Below are positions 20,585 to 33,230 of a stretch of DNA of 64,000 nucleotides, one piece after another. Origin of the DNA: Bidens hawaiensis (lineage: Eukaryota > Streptophyta > Magnoliopsida > Asterales > Asteraceae); NCBI GenBank assembly GCA_021521415.1, contig JAIQDT010000192.1, positions 806,001 to 870,000 on the forward strand, in the 5' to 3' direction. Both the position numbers and the translations under genes were made by a program. The notes under the pieces are model-generated. The model was given only the letters and a program-made list of their open reading frames with translations, was not told the origin of the DNA and did no database searches. Within the stretch, counting starts at the first letter, position 1, and each line of letters begins with the position of its first letter.

Positions 20585-23500
20585 TGTAACGATTCCGGCA
20601 AATCCAGGTATACCCTAGCCGGTATATACTATTTACGTGTTATTTAATATTGATTATATGAGTTATAGCACATTGATACGAGTATATATGGTTCACAGTA
20701 TGAATCATACTCAATTATATAGTGAATCGTATTGGAATTACAATTAATCAATGATCGGTTATTGAAACCCGAACGGATCGGGAACTACATTATAGACGAA
20801 GTATATAATGTTTAGTGATGTTTACGAAGTATTAATGCTTCGGGATAAGTGAATTATAGCACAGAAAAAGGATCTCGATTTAATGGTACGTCGGTACGCT
20901 AAACGAAACCTTTAACACCAAACCAAGCAAGAGACGATCAATCAAGCCGAAAAAGATGCGTAATTATTAATAATATGATGTTTTAATGTCATGGGTTAAG
21001 TTTTTAAAGTTTTTAAACCAGTTTTATGTAAATTTTATTTTCACCCGAAAAACAACCATTTTATGCCCGTTTTAAGCCGAATTACGAGTTTAAACGAGAA
21101 ACGAACTGAACCAGACTATCCACAACATTATCCGGATTGTGTAATCCAAATATGTGGCCATGGTTTGAGATGTGGGCCCCCCCCCCCCACACCACCACTT
21201 AGGCCGGCCACCCCATTCACACACATTATACATTTCATTTTCTTTTTTAACATCAATTCTCTCCCAAAACTCTCTCAAACTCTTTCAAATCTTCAAACAT
21301 CCATCCAATTCCTTGATTTCTAACAAGATTTTGAAGGTAAAAACATGGTTTAGTTGGTTAAATCATAGTATTGATTTCTTTATTTTGAGTTGTTTTGCAA
21401 GAACAAGAGGTTCCAAGTGAAATATGGGTGAAAACCCGAGATGGAACCGGTTCTCGTGTGATCAAGGGATGTATACAAGTTATACAAAGGATCTTGATCC
21501 AAGTGTTGAGTTAAAAGTGTTTAGAACGAAGTTTTACGGTTGAAATCGTGTAAAATGAGTTTTCCATGTGAAAGACGGGTAAAAGTCCGAGATGAAACCG
21601 ACTCTTGCATAATCAAGAGATGTATACATGTTATACAAGGGATCTTGGTCCAAGAAATGAGTAAAAGAGTCGAGAACGGATTTTTACGGTTAAAACCCTT
21701 TGTTTTTACTTAAAAACCGACACTATGAAAGAAATGGTTTGATTGTTGGTATAGTTTGCTTGGTATAGTGATATTGTGCTTGTAAGTGTTGTGTCTAGCG
21801 GCTAGCAAAGGCTAGAAACCGAGATCCTTGCGATCTAAAGCTAGAAAACACAAGATAGTTCGGTTTTCGTGTGTATATGAAATTTGGACAGATTTTCGTG
21901 TGCTTAGAGTCGGGTCACGAAATTTCACGGAGATGATCTACACATAAAAATATGAGATCTGTGAATTTTTGGTAATTTTTGGATAAAAGATGAATATTTG
22001 GTGAATTTAATGCTCGGTTTTGGCCAAAAATAGTGAAAAATAGCTAAACATGATGAATAAATCTGGAAAATTTAAGATAAGCTTTCTATAACATATAAAA
22101 GTCACCCACAAAATTTGAGCTCAGTTGGAAAAGTCTAAGTAGGCTTTTCGGTGAAACGAGTTCTAGGGCTTTCTAGCTCGGTTTTGGGTGAAAATGGCTT
22201 GAAAAATGAGTTTTAAATTCTGGAAAAATTCCAGGGAGTTATGAGGATGGCAAGGATCATCCCAGAAAAATTTGGGATTTTTCTAAAGTGTTTTGGTATT
22301 TTTGACATATTTAGTGTATTAAAAGGTTTAAAAATAGATAGATAAATGTAAATATAGGAAAATAAATCTGGAAAATTTTGTAAAATTTTCTTTTTGTCAA
22401 AATAAGTTTTGTGCAAAATTTCAAGACCCGAGATTAAACGGGTAATTATTTGTGCTAAAATGAACATAAAAACAAATATTTAAAGCTTAAAACGTGTAAA
22501 CCGGCAAAACTCGCATAAGCGAGCTGACTGGTACATAAAAACCTAAAAATGGACTATTTTCATAAATCTAAGTAAATTAAGTAAAAATAAATCATCCGAA
22601 AATAATTCGGATGATTTGGGTAATTTTACCCGATTTTACTGTTTCCGGCACCTAAATGACGGAAACGGGCCCCGCGGCCAAACGGGGTGTCAAACCGAGC
22701 TCTAATTTCACCACTTTAACTAAAATAGCATTTAAACACCATTTTTGGGTTAAGTGTGAATAAACTCATTTTTGAAACTAAAAACGGACGACCGTGCTAG
22801 GCACGCAAATCAAGGAAAACATAAAAATGATGATTTTGACCGTCCGACTCTAAGTAATGGCACAATCTGAGTCCTTAGGAGTGTCACGGGGTTAACATTG
22901 TCCCCGGATGTACCGATTAATACAGATTTAGTTTATGGGAATTATATAGTAACGACTAGATATTATATTACAGATCCAGGCACGTAGCTGTTCATTGTAT
23001 TACCCACAGACTCACAAAAAGGTGAGTTTTCACGAGCCCCTTTTAATGAACTGTTTTAAATATTTTCCCGGGGCGGAAAGCATGATTGTGTTAAATTATC
23101 TAAGTACATACCGATCGTATGGAAACACTTGTATATTTTTATATATATATGGTATGATGCATAGAATAGATAATTTGTTTATCGGGTGGAATTGTTCTGG
23201 GGTAACTTAGTTCCCAGAGGGTTATTGGATATATTTCTGGGTTAACAGTGTTCCCAGAGGGTATTGGATATGTTTCTGGGTTAACAGTGTCCCCAGAGGT
23301 TACTGGATATGGTTCTGGGTTAACAGTGTCCCCAGAGGTTATTGGATATGGTTCTGGGTTAACAGTGTCCCCAGAGGGTATTTGATATGCGCTGGGTTAA
23401 CAGTGTCCCCAGGGGTTATTTGATATGTACTGGGTTAACAGTGTCCCCAGGGGTTATTTGATATGTACTGGGTTAACAGTGTCCCCAGGGGTTATTGGAT

Positions 23501-23950
23501 ATGTTCTGGGTTAACAGTGTCCCCAGGGGTCATTTAATGTGATTTTGGGTTAATAGAGTTTTCATTAACGGGCATAGCATAATTTCATCATTAATATATG
23601 ATTTTTATACTGATCTATGGTTTATTTAAATTAGTGAAACTCACCAACTATTCGTAGTTGACCCGTTTTCTTTACATGCTTTCTAGGTATGCCCAGGTTG
23701 GAATGATTGATATGTGCTTAACTATCTGTGCTACCTGTTGGAAGCTTGCTGCTCTGTATTTTGTAATGAATATATATTAATGTCTTATTGGTAATATATG
23801 TGTGTAACACCTAGACAGTAACGCAACTCGCAAACAATGTAATATGTTATAAATTAATGTAGTGGTATTTTCTTTATAAGCAATGCTGTTGATATCAGAT
23901 GTGTCTGTTGCATCCCGTGTACGTTTCCGCTGCGGTTACGGGGTGTTACA
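20585..23950 (+). repeat. 3' LTR of the Tekay-type element (3366 bp)
   Basis: A near-identical copy of the 5' LTR; 7 substitutions and 5 short indels were seen by eye. It ends GTTACA at 23950, followed by the GATAT duplication and then B's LTR. Confidence 0.95.
23193..23565 (+). repeat. LTR minisatellite (3' LTR copy)
   Basis: Same roughly 38-bp units, in the same number as in the 5' LTR, with three single-base differences between the two copies. Confidence 0.9.
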
Positions 23951-24843
23951 GATATGATTCTAGGCAGAATATCCGTAAGATTATGTCAGCCGTCAAATTA
24001 TTGTCAATCAATTTAGGTGTCTGTCAAGCGTCCGTCTCTGTGTGTTTGAGGCGTGCCCTAGATCATTCTATTTATAGGTCTGCCACCTGACATCTGTCAT
24101 ACCTTTCTAGAATCCCTAATCTCTAATACATATTCAGAAAATCATATTACAAAATATACTAAGTGTAAAACAGGTCTTCGGGTAGGCTTTGTGACTTTAT
24201 CATCTCCGAGTAGACCTGGTAACCTTGAAGTGTGCTGGTGAATAGTTCTCCGGGTAGACTTTTCTTGGAGTATTTTCCTAGAAAATACTCATCTAGCAGA
24301 CTTCAATCTTCCTGACCATATCAAACTTTCCTTGATATGATCCTACGAGCAAACAATTCTTCATGAATCCCTTCAACTCTTTGTTAAATAATAACTTATT
24401 AAGCAAACCAAAGTGTGCTAGTAGCACTGTTTGACTTGTGCTGGTAGCACTGTAGCTTTCTTGGAGTTGAAGCTTGCAAGGAAAAGTTCTTTGAATGTTT
24501 CTTGAATAACTTCCCCAAAGCATGCTCGGACTAGTATTTGCTAAACAAACCTTGCTAGATCTTCCAAAATACTTGGCTTTAATAGCTTGATTTAGTCAAG
24601 AGTTTGCTAGTAAGCAAACTATGCTTGACTTGCAGAATACCTTGCTAGACGAACTGAACCATGCTCGAATATCACTTAGGAAGACTTCGAGATGATAACT
24701 CTGCCCGGAAGGCATAATACCTTGCTACGCTTAAGTAAAAGCTTGCTCGGATGTCCAAGTTTGCCCGATGTCAATACTTATCCGTTTTTCAGGGAGGTTG
24801 AGAAGATTCTAATCTTCCTTTAGTTCATTTTCTCATCCCAACA
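23951..24843 (-). repeat. 3' LTR of B, proximal piece
   Basis: Continues B's 3' LTR after the Tekay insertion (GATAT at 23951-23955). It aligns with about 42277-43164 of the 5' LTR. It ends CCCAACA at 24843, which on the minus strand is the LTR start TGTTGGG. A TATA box (minus strand TATAAAT, 24070-24076) is conserved with the 5' LTR. Confidence 0.88.
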
Positions 24844-24857
24844 ATCTCCCCCGTAGG
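24844..24857 (-). promoter_or_regulatory. Polypurine tract of B
   Basis: The minus strand reads CCTACGGGGGAGAT, immediately before the 3' LTR start TGTTGGG. It fixes the orientation of B. Confidence 0.85.
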
Positions 24858-25020
24858 TTGGAACACACTCAGCTGTACCAAAACACCTCTATGGTTACTT
24901 ACACTTAGATCAAAATACACATCAAATCAAAATCAAATTACATATCAAAGTAAACATATTACAAAGTGAGAATTCTGTCCAATGGACATTACAAAGCAAA
25001 GCCTAATCTAAACATGATCA

Positions 25021-26984
25021 TCATCTTCTTGAGTTGTAGGTTGCTTGTCTTCTTTCAACTCTCGCTCCTCCTGCTCTTTCCTTAAATATGAACAATTGTT
25101 GTTGATGAGGATTATTTTCAGGAATTGTCCAGTTCATTACATCTTTTAATTCCTCATCATGAAGGAAAGTCAGATCTTCATCATTCTTAATTGTACCTAA
25201 TGTCATACCAGCTGAGTTCCTGAGAATGTAGAAACCATTGTATTCATTATAATCAACTCTTGCAATTCTACCATTCTACTGAACCTCATGGTTGGGTCTT
25301 CTTATTCTTCTTCTCATACTTATGAATGTCATCATGTTGGCTAGAGGATTATTATTCATTACTCTGGAATTGTATCCAAATTCAGCACATCTGATGTCAT
25401 AATCCTCTTGCCTCTCCTTGTCTTTTCATTCTCCGTTAACTTCCATTTCTTCTTTTGATTTGACAAAGGAAATCCCAATTCAGCTTCACTTTTCAAATGC
25501 TTTGACAGCTCATTTTGTTGCCTTCTAGCAAGTTTGTTTCTATCATGATAGTCATATAAGTTCAAACTTGCCATTTTTTCTAATTGCTCTCTTTTGTAGT
25601 CAGCAAAATCATCTTTGAAAATAATCTCATTTAGTTCTCTACTCTCCATCACAACCTTCAATGTCCGTGAAACAGAGTTATAGAAAACTTTATAGGTAGG
25701 TCCACATCAGTTGGTGGCCATTCTTGTCTTTGTTGTGTATTTCTGCTTGTAGAACTCTATCCTTTTGAAGAGCTTTGTCCTCTTGAAGATGAGGCATTGT
25801 TGGAACAGATTTCCTGGGTTTAGTGGCCCTGTCTAATCCAAATTTATTCTCATATATGGAGATCACCATCTCTGGTGGCATATTCAATAGAGTTACAAGA
25901 TTTTCACCTCCATCTCTGAATAATCTGCCAATCATATCCATCACATTTTCATCCCTAGTCTGACCGGCTGGTACAAACTTTACTCCACCAGGTCCAGCTA
26001 TGAAGCTTTTAGGGTTTTCTTGCTTTTTCAACAACTTCTCCCATTCAGCCTTTTGTTCATAAAACAACTCTTTTAATTGGGCCTTTCCCATCATATCAAA
26101 AACATTTTCTATCATACCCATGTTTTTCATTACTTCCTTCAGGGTCTTGATCATCTCCTCATCTTCCCATGGATCCCTGTATTCAACAAGTTCCGGTTTG
26201 ACTTGTATAAGGACATATGGTTTTGATTCTTCAGCTCTTTCAAGATTATCCTTCTCCATCTCAGACATCAGTAGAGCCAGTTTGTCTGTTCTGCTCATAC
26301 CCTCAAGTTCACTGAGTCTCCCCCTTGCTTCCATCAATCTATTCAACAATTCCAATTGCTCATTTTCCCATTTCTTCTTCTTTTCAATTTTACTCTTTTC
26401 AGCCAGGGATACAAGTCTTGGTTTCTTTGTTGAAGTTTCTAGTTGATCTTTCATTGATAGTCTTCTAAAGTGAGATTCAACCTTTTCCTTTGTAAGACTA
26501 TCAACCAGCTCTGGAGCCATTCCTCTATCAATCAAGTATTTACATTTTCCACCAAACCTCTTTGACCATTCGTTGATCTTCTCAGTGTGCTTTATCTCCT
26601 TACCCAATCTCTCCTTTTCTTCTTTATCAAAAGTTTCTCTAATCAAGTTATAATTTCTTTCCAAATCATGGAAATTCATTCTGCTCAAATCCTTCTCATT
26701 CAATACATGCCTACTCAAATACTTTCTATACTTCATTGAATCTTTATTTTTCTTTTCAATCCTCTTCCTGATTTCATAATCTTCTTTATCAACCATCTTT
26801 TGCAACTCCTCATCAGATAAAGTAGCCAAATCTTTAAATTTGTATCCATGTCTTATCAGACTCACAATTAGAGGATTACTCCTCCTTCCATCATCAAGAC
26901 CCTGTTGTATGTTCTCCCTCTGTTCATCATTTATTTCAATTTGAGGTGAGACAACAGTTTTAACAGTTTCAGCTTTACAACTTG

Positions 26985-27018
<34 letters not shown>

Positions 27019-28035
27019 GTATCATCTTTAGCAGCACTCTCATCAACTTCTGAATCATCATCTTGATCAGTTGAAACATCACGTGCATCAGTTCTTGGTT
27101 CATTAAGATCGGGTTCAGCATCAGGCATGACAACCTGAATAGGAACAACCATTACAGGGCTTGTGTGCTCCTTAGGGCTTTCAACAGTATATTCAGTTTC
27201 ATCATCTTTCTTAGCCCTTTTCTTCACTACCTCAACATCATTTTCATCATATTCATCATCTCCGAACCTCTTTCTAGTATATTTCTTTCCATATCTGACA
27301 TCATCTTCACAGCTCCATGATGAAGGGTTCTTCTCAATATCTTCTTCAATTTGTTTCACCCGTATCTTTGTAGCTGTAGATACAAGTGGTTCTCCAACCT
27401 TGTCGGGTACCAACTGCTTGATAGGTTCATCATGTGTAGTTTCAGCAGTGGTTGGAGCTTTAGCTTCAGCAAACTTACTAATAACCAAAGCTAAGGTGTT
27501 GTCAACCTCCTCAGCTTGTTTCATTTTTATTAAGACCTCAATTAATTCCTGGTCAACATCATCATTCTGATCAAGAGTCTTGGCAATGTTTGCTTGTTCA
27601 ATCAAAGACTCTTGCTCAGCCAACTCTTCTGCAGTCATGGTCTGGGCAATAAATTCCCTTTCTATTGTTTCTCTCACTATATTGGCCTGCCTCTTGGCAG
27701 CCTATACATTCTCATCCACTTCATCCTCATCAGTTACATCCTATGTCTCAACAGGCTCATCATCAGATTCAGATTCAATTACGGTTTCCTTTTTTCCTTT
27801 CTAATTCTCTCTTCTTCAGATTGGGTGTGAAAATTGTCAATTTAATCCTCCAATCTCTTTAGTTCCTCTTCATCAGCCACAATTTCCTTTTCCTTTCTTA
27901 AAAAATCATCATCAAAATCTCCATACAGGGTATTCAAATCATCATTATCATGCACAACCTTCTTGAAACTTTCTTTAATTGTTTTTTGATCACTCAGAAC
28001 CAGTTCCTAAGTTTCTGCACCTTCATCCATCAATA
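25021..28035 (-). pseudogene. B ORF3, C-terminal part: long charged coiled-coil protein
   Basis: Successive minus-strand frames cover this stretch: 27677-26931 (MRETIEREFIAQTMTAEELA...), 26865-25690 (MSLIRHGYKFKDLATLSDEE...), 25661-25359 and 25206-25021. They are separated by frameshifts and a few stops. The protein is rich in Lys, Glu and Asp and is predicted coiled-coil, with a poly-Asp run near 26984-27016 encoded by a GAT/CAT microsatellite. No enzyme motif is visible. A 70-residue stretch around 25900-26080 is less charged (SFIAGPGGVKFVPAGQTRD...). It is the continuation of the ORF3 that starts at 33228 and was split by the block at 28036-31605. It ends about 160 bp before the polypurine tract. 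Its role is unknown; it occupies the env-like position of SIRE-type elements. Confidence 0.65.
26984..27016 (-). repeat. Trinucleotide microsatellite in B ORF3
   Basis: A run of CAT/ATC on the plus strand encodes poly-Asp on the minus strand within the acidic part of ORF3. The frame is lost shortly after it (between 26931 and 26865). Confidence 0.85.
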
Positions 28036-28972
28036 CATCAGTTACACTACAACAAATAGGGCTTTTTAGTACCTTTTGTGTGGGACACTTGTAGAATAGG
28101 GTCCTAAAGATTATTCAATAGGACAAATGAACATTTGGGGTCCTTTTAAAATATATGCTACAGAACTGGTGTCCTAAAATGTTATTTAATAGGATGGATG
28201 ATTCTATGGGGTCGTATTATCATATAACTTAGTAAGACACTTAAAATGTAAATCCAAATAAAGTAATCTATAAGACATGTAGTTGTTGGTGTCTCATTAT
28301 GTGGTAATGTAATAGGACACTTTATCACTGGAGGTCTTATAATAACATAACTTAATAAGACACTTTGTAGTTAAGTCATAAATGTTCGGTGTTATAGAAC
28401 TCTTTCTAGTCGAAGTCATATAAGAACATAACTTAATAGGACATTTTACACTATGGTCATATAACTTTAACCTTTATAAGATGCATAATCATTGTGGTGT
28501 TATTATAATACACCGTAATACGACATTCGATATTTTAGTCATAAAACATCTGGTTTATAGGAAGCTTATTCACTAGAGTTTTATTATAACATAACTTAAC
28601 ATGACACTTGACACTTGAGTCTTATAACTTAAACCTTTATAGGATGCTTAATCATTGTGGCGTTATTATAATTCACCGTTATAGGACACTTGTTATTGTA
28701 GTCACAAAACATATGTTTTATAGGACGCTTATTCGCTAGAGTTTTATTATAACAAAACTTAATATGACACTTGACACTTGGATCTTATAATTTTAACATT
28801 TACATGATTTTTAACTATTTTGGTGTTATTGTAATACACCGTAATAGGAAACTTGATATATGAGTTATAAAACATTTGTTTTATAGTGCGCTTATTCGCT
28901 AGAATTTCATTGTAGCATAACTTATTGTGACACTTGTAAGACGCTTAATCATTGTGGTATTATTATAACACT
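28036..28972 (+). mobile_element. CACTA-type transposon end with subterminal repeats, inserted in B ORF3
   Basis: Starts CACTACAACAAATAGGGC, the hallmark end of plant CACTA (En/Spm) elements. Many degenerate repeats of TAATAGGACACTT / GTCTTATTATAACATAACTTAAT follow, spaced about 110-130 bp, as in transposase-binding subterminal regions. No transposase gene and no matching inverted end are found before 31605, so this is a truncated or nested copy. Confidence 0.6.
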
Positions 28973-29345
28973 ACAAAAAAATTGTCATTTAGTGGCATAC
29001 ATTTTTAATGGCGTTTAAGATTTGTGCCACTATTTTAGGTTTTAGTGACACTTTGCGTATGCCACATTTGCTTGCCACCCACTTTTAGTGGCATCTAGCA
29101 TTTGTGCCATTAATATTTATGTTTTAATGACACTTCGCGTATGCCACATTTTCTTGGCACCCATTTATAATGGCATTTTGGAATTGTGCTACTAAAATTT
29201 AGGATTTAATGACACTTTATGTATGCCATATTTTTTTGATACATACTTTTAGTGGCATTAGCATTTGTGTCACGTAAATTTATATTTTTATGTCAATTTG
29301 TGTGTGTCATATTTGCTTGTCACATATTGTTTTTATGACTTTTAG
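28973..29345 (+). mobile_element. Second, different CACTA-type end nested behind the first
   Basis: Begins CACTACAAAAAAATTGTC after TTATAA. It is followed by about four repeats of TTAGTGGCAT...TTGTGCCAC and TGACACTTTGCGTATGCCAC. This subterminal repeat family differs from the first. No partner end was found. Confidence 0.55.
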
Positions 29346-29545
29346 CTATAATGTCATTTTGACTCGTTCCGACCTTGACCCATCCTGACCCGGACCCGTT
29401 CTGACCTGAACTTGTTGACCTTAAACCGTTCCGACCCAAACCAAAACAACCCCTTTTTAAGTTGACTCATTCCGACCCTAACCCGTTTCGACCCTAATCT
29501 GTTCCAACCAATGACTCGTTTCACCCAACCCAACGTACCCATTTG
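29346..29545 (-). repeat. Degenerate GACCCGTTCCGACC-type repeat
   Basis: About 200 bp of imperfect short repeats (CGTTCCGACC, TTGACC, AACCCGTT variants). The minus-strand ORF over it is a by-product of the repeat (RVGMSQ..., SERVRVRMG). Confidence 0.7.
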
Positions 29546-31100
29546 TCACCCCTAAGTGTGATCAGCAATATATATATATACGATGTCATTTTTCATAACT
29601 TTCGTTCTAATTATTTAAATGGCTGGTATTATTTGCCACCATTAACAGTTGAGCAGGGATGTTACACCTTTTAAATCACCAATTAGTAAGTAAAGAAGCT
29701 GAACACAACTTTTAAAGCCGTCTCAAACATTTAAGGGGCCTTTCATGAAAAAAAAAAAGGATTTAATTTGCATTTTTATCCTAACTGGACGAAATATAAT
29801 GAAATTAATAATATAAAATATGCCAATGAAAGTAACACTCTTTTCTTTTTCTAACTCTTAGTTAGAAGCTATTTATAAAGTTGAATGCAATAAACTAACT
29901 ATTAAAACTTACATACAAACATTAGTTAACCATGGAGAGCTTTAAATATGCAAAAGGAACAAATAACAATTTTCAAAATGTACATATTCCATAACAAAAT
30001 AGCCTGGTTTGTAAGGATTCTACTCATACAACAAAAAATTTAGCCAAAAGTCAAATTGATAAACGAAATCACAATATAGTCATATCAATGAATCCGAATT
30101 GAACAAGTACATATTAATTGATTTGAAAAACAAAAAAAAATATATAGAATTGGTTCACTTACTCTATTTTGGCACAAGTTTAAATCATAGACAGAGGAAT
30201 CGATTGGGGGGGGGGGGGGGAAGATAAATTTGTGATAGTTGTTAGCTTTTATAATTGGGATTTGAGGGAAGATAGTATAGTTTCTTTTTGCTTTGGACTT
30301 TGGAGGGAGGATAGAGATTTTACGGTGTTTTGATTTGGAGGGAACTGTGTTTGGATGGCGGGAATCAAAAATAAATGGTATTCTCTAATTCTAATAATTA
30401 TTTTATCAACTTTCTAGATTTTATCTCCCGTATTACGGGGGTTGTTTTACATTATTTGTTTATAATATTTATATATTTTTTGGATTTTAATTTTTTTTAT
30501 TGTACAAAAGTTAATAATATACTTAGTATTTGATGATTAAATGGTTTCACAAACAATTAATATGATATAACTCAGTTTAAAAGCTATTGGGGTTCTGTGA
30601 GATCTATGACCAACTTCTTTTTTTACTATAGAATTGTAAATAATATATATATATATTTTAAATACATCATATATTGATTTTTATTATATCCATATTTTGT
30701 AGGATTTTCACATCAAATATTTGGTAATATTAATTATTTATTTAATGAGATGTTTATAACCCGTTTAAGGAATATTTGGGTTTGGTAAAACCCATACCCA
30801 TAAATTTGGGTCAAATGCATGAGAAGACTCAATTTACAAATAATGCAATATGACGGATTGAGTGAATGTATGGAACAACTAGAGAGCTTTTAAATGTTTT
30901 GTTTATATATATTATTGATTTAATTTATTAAAACAAGAAAATAACTTTTAGTTTGATGCCCTTGAGAGCTTGTCAGTTCAAATCCTAAGTCTACTTGAGT
31001 TTCTGACTCACCGCGCGTTAAGTCAAGAGTTATACTCTTATAGTGGCAAAAGGACTGTCAAGTGGCACTCGGCGGAGTGGTTTTATGTGGAGGCGTGAAA
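29546..31100. other. AT-rich non-coding stretch inside the block inserted in B
   Basis: No ORF or transposon end recognised. It contains a run of about 15 G near 30205-30220, TATATA runs near 29570 and 30645, and otherwise unremarkable AT-rich sequence. Confidence 0.5.
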
Positions 31101-31590
31101 GCCAAAATCTGAAACTTCGAGAGCACAATCTTGGATGTTACATGACCACAATTTGCGTGATTGTGGTGTTGATGGGTTAGATTCCGATTTTGGGTGTGCG
31201 TTGGATTGTTTGAACAACTCTATTCCCGATCTTCATCTTGGCAGGTTCGCTAATAAGGACACCCCCCCAGCCCAAAATGCTTTGACGAGTGCCCTTTATA
31301 GTAAAACCGGCCAAAGTTTGGGGGAAAAGTTTGGCATGTCCCCTCGTTAGAGAGCGGTATTAGAATGTCTTCAAGCTCCTCAAGCTCAAGACTTTTTGAC
31401 TGTCATCCTCATTGAAGAGTTAGGTCAACACATGTCAGTAGTGGAGTACCGGGTCATTCTTAAATATTGCTTAATGACCCCCTATTCATACATGACTAAT
31501 AATGGTATTAACTTTTGTGATCAACTTATATATTATTTTAATTTTCCTTCTATTAGGTCAAGCGTAAGGGATGAGAATTATGAGCGATGA
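31101..31590 (+). pseudogene. Fragment of a plant gene-like family (part of an RT-associated hypothetical protein)
   Basis: The plus frame from about 31114 reads ...RAQSWMLHDHNLRDCGVDGL, then SIPDLHLGRFANKDTPPAQN and KFGMSPR. A TAG at 31348-31350 breaks it. The same frame continues as AVLECLQAPQAQDFLTVI and IEELGQHMSVVEYRVILKY. I recognise this from memory as the C-terminal region of a widespread plant hypothetical family annotated beside putative reverse transcriptases; I cannot name it more precisely. It is short, has no start of its own, and sits at the right edge of the inserted block. It is therefore best read as a fragment carried by a mobile element or retroposed. Sequence composition is more GC-balanced than its AT-rich surroundings. 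Confidence 0.5.
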
Positions 31591-31613
31591 GGCGCGATTT
31601 TCCTTCTATTATT

Positions 31614-33228
31614 TTAATTCTCCTCATCTTCAACAGTGGCAACTGGAATATTCTCCCCCTGTTTTGGTACAGCTGAGGTCTTCTCAACCTCAGCGTCAAG
31701 TGCTTGAATTTTCAATAGAACTTGGGCTAACTTTTCTTTCAAATAAACATTTTCCTTCAACAGGACTTCATTCCTCTCCCTCACATCAATGTTTTTACAT
31801 ATAAGATTTAGGTTTCTTCTGAGTAAAAAAGGTATTATTGGAGGGAGTCTGAGTAGGAATGTCTTGAAAAGGATCAGGTATTTCGGTGTGAGTTTGGATA
31901 GTTTCAGCTGGTGGGCTTGGGGTATGGATGGGTGGTATTTGGAATAGAGGTGTAGATGTATGTTGTGAAGTTTCAAAGGCTTGAGAATGGGTCATGAATA
32001 AAGCTTTGGGTTTGGGGATTGAATTGGTGTGGATGGGAAATTTAGTGAGTGAGTGGAAATTGGTTGAGGAATGTAAGGTTCATATATGTTGTGGCTTGGG
32101 TCATGAATAAAGGTTTGGGTTTGGGTTAAGGGTTGGTCAGAGGTTTGTTCATTTTGATCATGAATTTCAGGTGGGCTTTGGGTATGGATAGGTGATGTTT
32201 GGATTGGAGGTGATTGGTTAAGTTGGTCAAGGGGTGGTGAGAAAGGTGGTGTGGCTGGGGGTGTAGGTACGATTGTGGTTGGTGGTGAGGTTATATGCAC
32301 ATTCTCCCTCCTGAACTTGTTCAGCAACAATATTTCCTCCTTCAACTCATCCTTCTCCACCATCACCATCAGAATCATCATCATCAACATCCATCTCATC
32401 CTCCTCTTCCTCTTCAGAGGTTAACTCTGGTACATGTATTATCTCTGCATCATGATCAATTAACCACGGAATAATATCAAACTCAGCATGTGGGTTAAAG
32501 TGGCTTGTGCTTGGCAATGTAGCAATCCTTTTGTAAACATTAGGATTCTGAAGCACACGAGTGGTTCCCATCGTGGGTAAATCTTGTGACACTTGGTTAA
32601 AGATAATCTGGAGGAATCTGGGATAGGCTAAGAATTTTTCTTTTTTAGGCTTCCGCAACATACTGACCATTCCTTCAAAGATCATCTTTGAGAAATTAAA
32701 TGGAAAGTCATAAACAACTGCAACTGTTGCATTCGCCAAATCCCGACTCATAAGAGTCCATGATCCATTCCTAAGGGCAAACCCCTGAATGATGTGGTGA
32801 ATCAAAAACTCATACAAGTTTGGTAGCATACCCTTTTGAAACTGTCATTCCTTTACGTTCCCTTGATAACCCATGGTTTGTGTGAAAATTTTCAATAGAC
32901 GACCGGTTGTATAATTTATTGGGTTCTGGTCATAATCATATAGCTGTAGACATCTTTGAATCATTCTTTCTGTAACCCTTATCTCGTGTGTTGCCACCAT
33001 GGCCTCCGAACGCCTACCTTCTTGATCATCCAGAAGTTTAGTAGAGTGCCAGAAATCCATAAGATGATTTCTATAAAGTACCGGGTACTCTGTCAAGGCG
33101 AAAAGAATATTGGACCTTTGTAGCCACCTGATCATGTATGCCACCTCCTCATTGTCCGGAGTTACTTGCAATAGAGCACACATGTTATGCATTTTCTCAA
33201 ATGGATATGTCGGTTCATCATCCGCCAT
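31614..33228 (-). pseudogene. B ORF3, N-terminal part
   Basis: The ATG at 33228-33226 begins MADDEPTYPFEKMHNMCALL. It is preferred over an upstream in-frame ATG at 33354 because a splice acceptor ends at 33231 and C's ORF3 starts in the same context. A globular region runs for about 300 residues (YPVLYRNHLMDFWHSTKLLD; FPFNFSKMIFEGMV; KFLAYPRFLQIIF) with one in-frame TGA at 32845-32847. It is followed by an acidic stretch (TSEEEEEDEMDVDDDDSD), a Pro/Thr-rich linker in two frames (32399-31795) and a coiled coil (VLLKENVYLKEKLAQVLLKI) ending at 31614, beside the inserted block. The DFW / NFSKMIF / YPRF landmarks recur in C's ORF3, so it is a conserved accessory protein of these elements. Role unknown; no transmembrane segment is seen. 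Confidence 0.7.
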
Positions 33229-33230
33229 AT

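Larger units (their letters stand above)
11130..23950 (+). mobile_element. Complete, very young Ty3/gypsy chromovirus (Tekay/Del type)
   Basis: A full-length 12,821-bp element: 5' LTR 11130-14489, primer site, an extra ORF, gag, pol, polypurine tract, and 3' LTR 20585-23950. It is flanked by a perfect GATAT duplication (11125-11129 and 23951-23955) and inserted in B's 3' LTR. LTR termini are TGTAAC and GTTACA. The domain order is gypsy (PR, RT, RNase H, IN, then a chromodomain-like tail). By eye the LTRs differ by 7 substitutions and 5 indels; the indels account exactly for the 6-bp length difference. The insertion is therefore recent, yet the gag-pol frame carries two TAG stops. Confidence 0.95.

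Noticed and set aside
27163..27570. Ser/Thr-rich plus-strand ORFs at 26120-26446, 27163-27570 and 27580-27862
   Set aside because: Antisense shadows of the acidic coiled-coil ORF3 of B.
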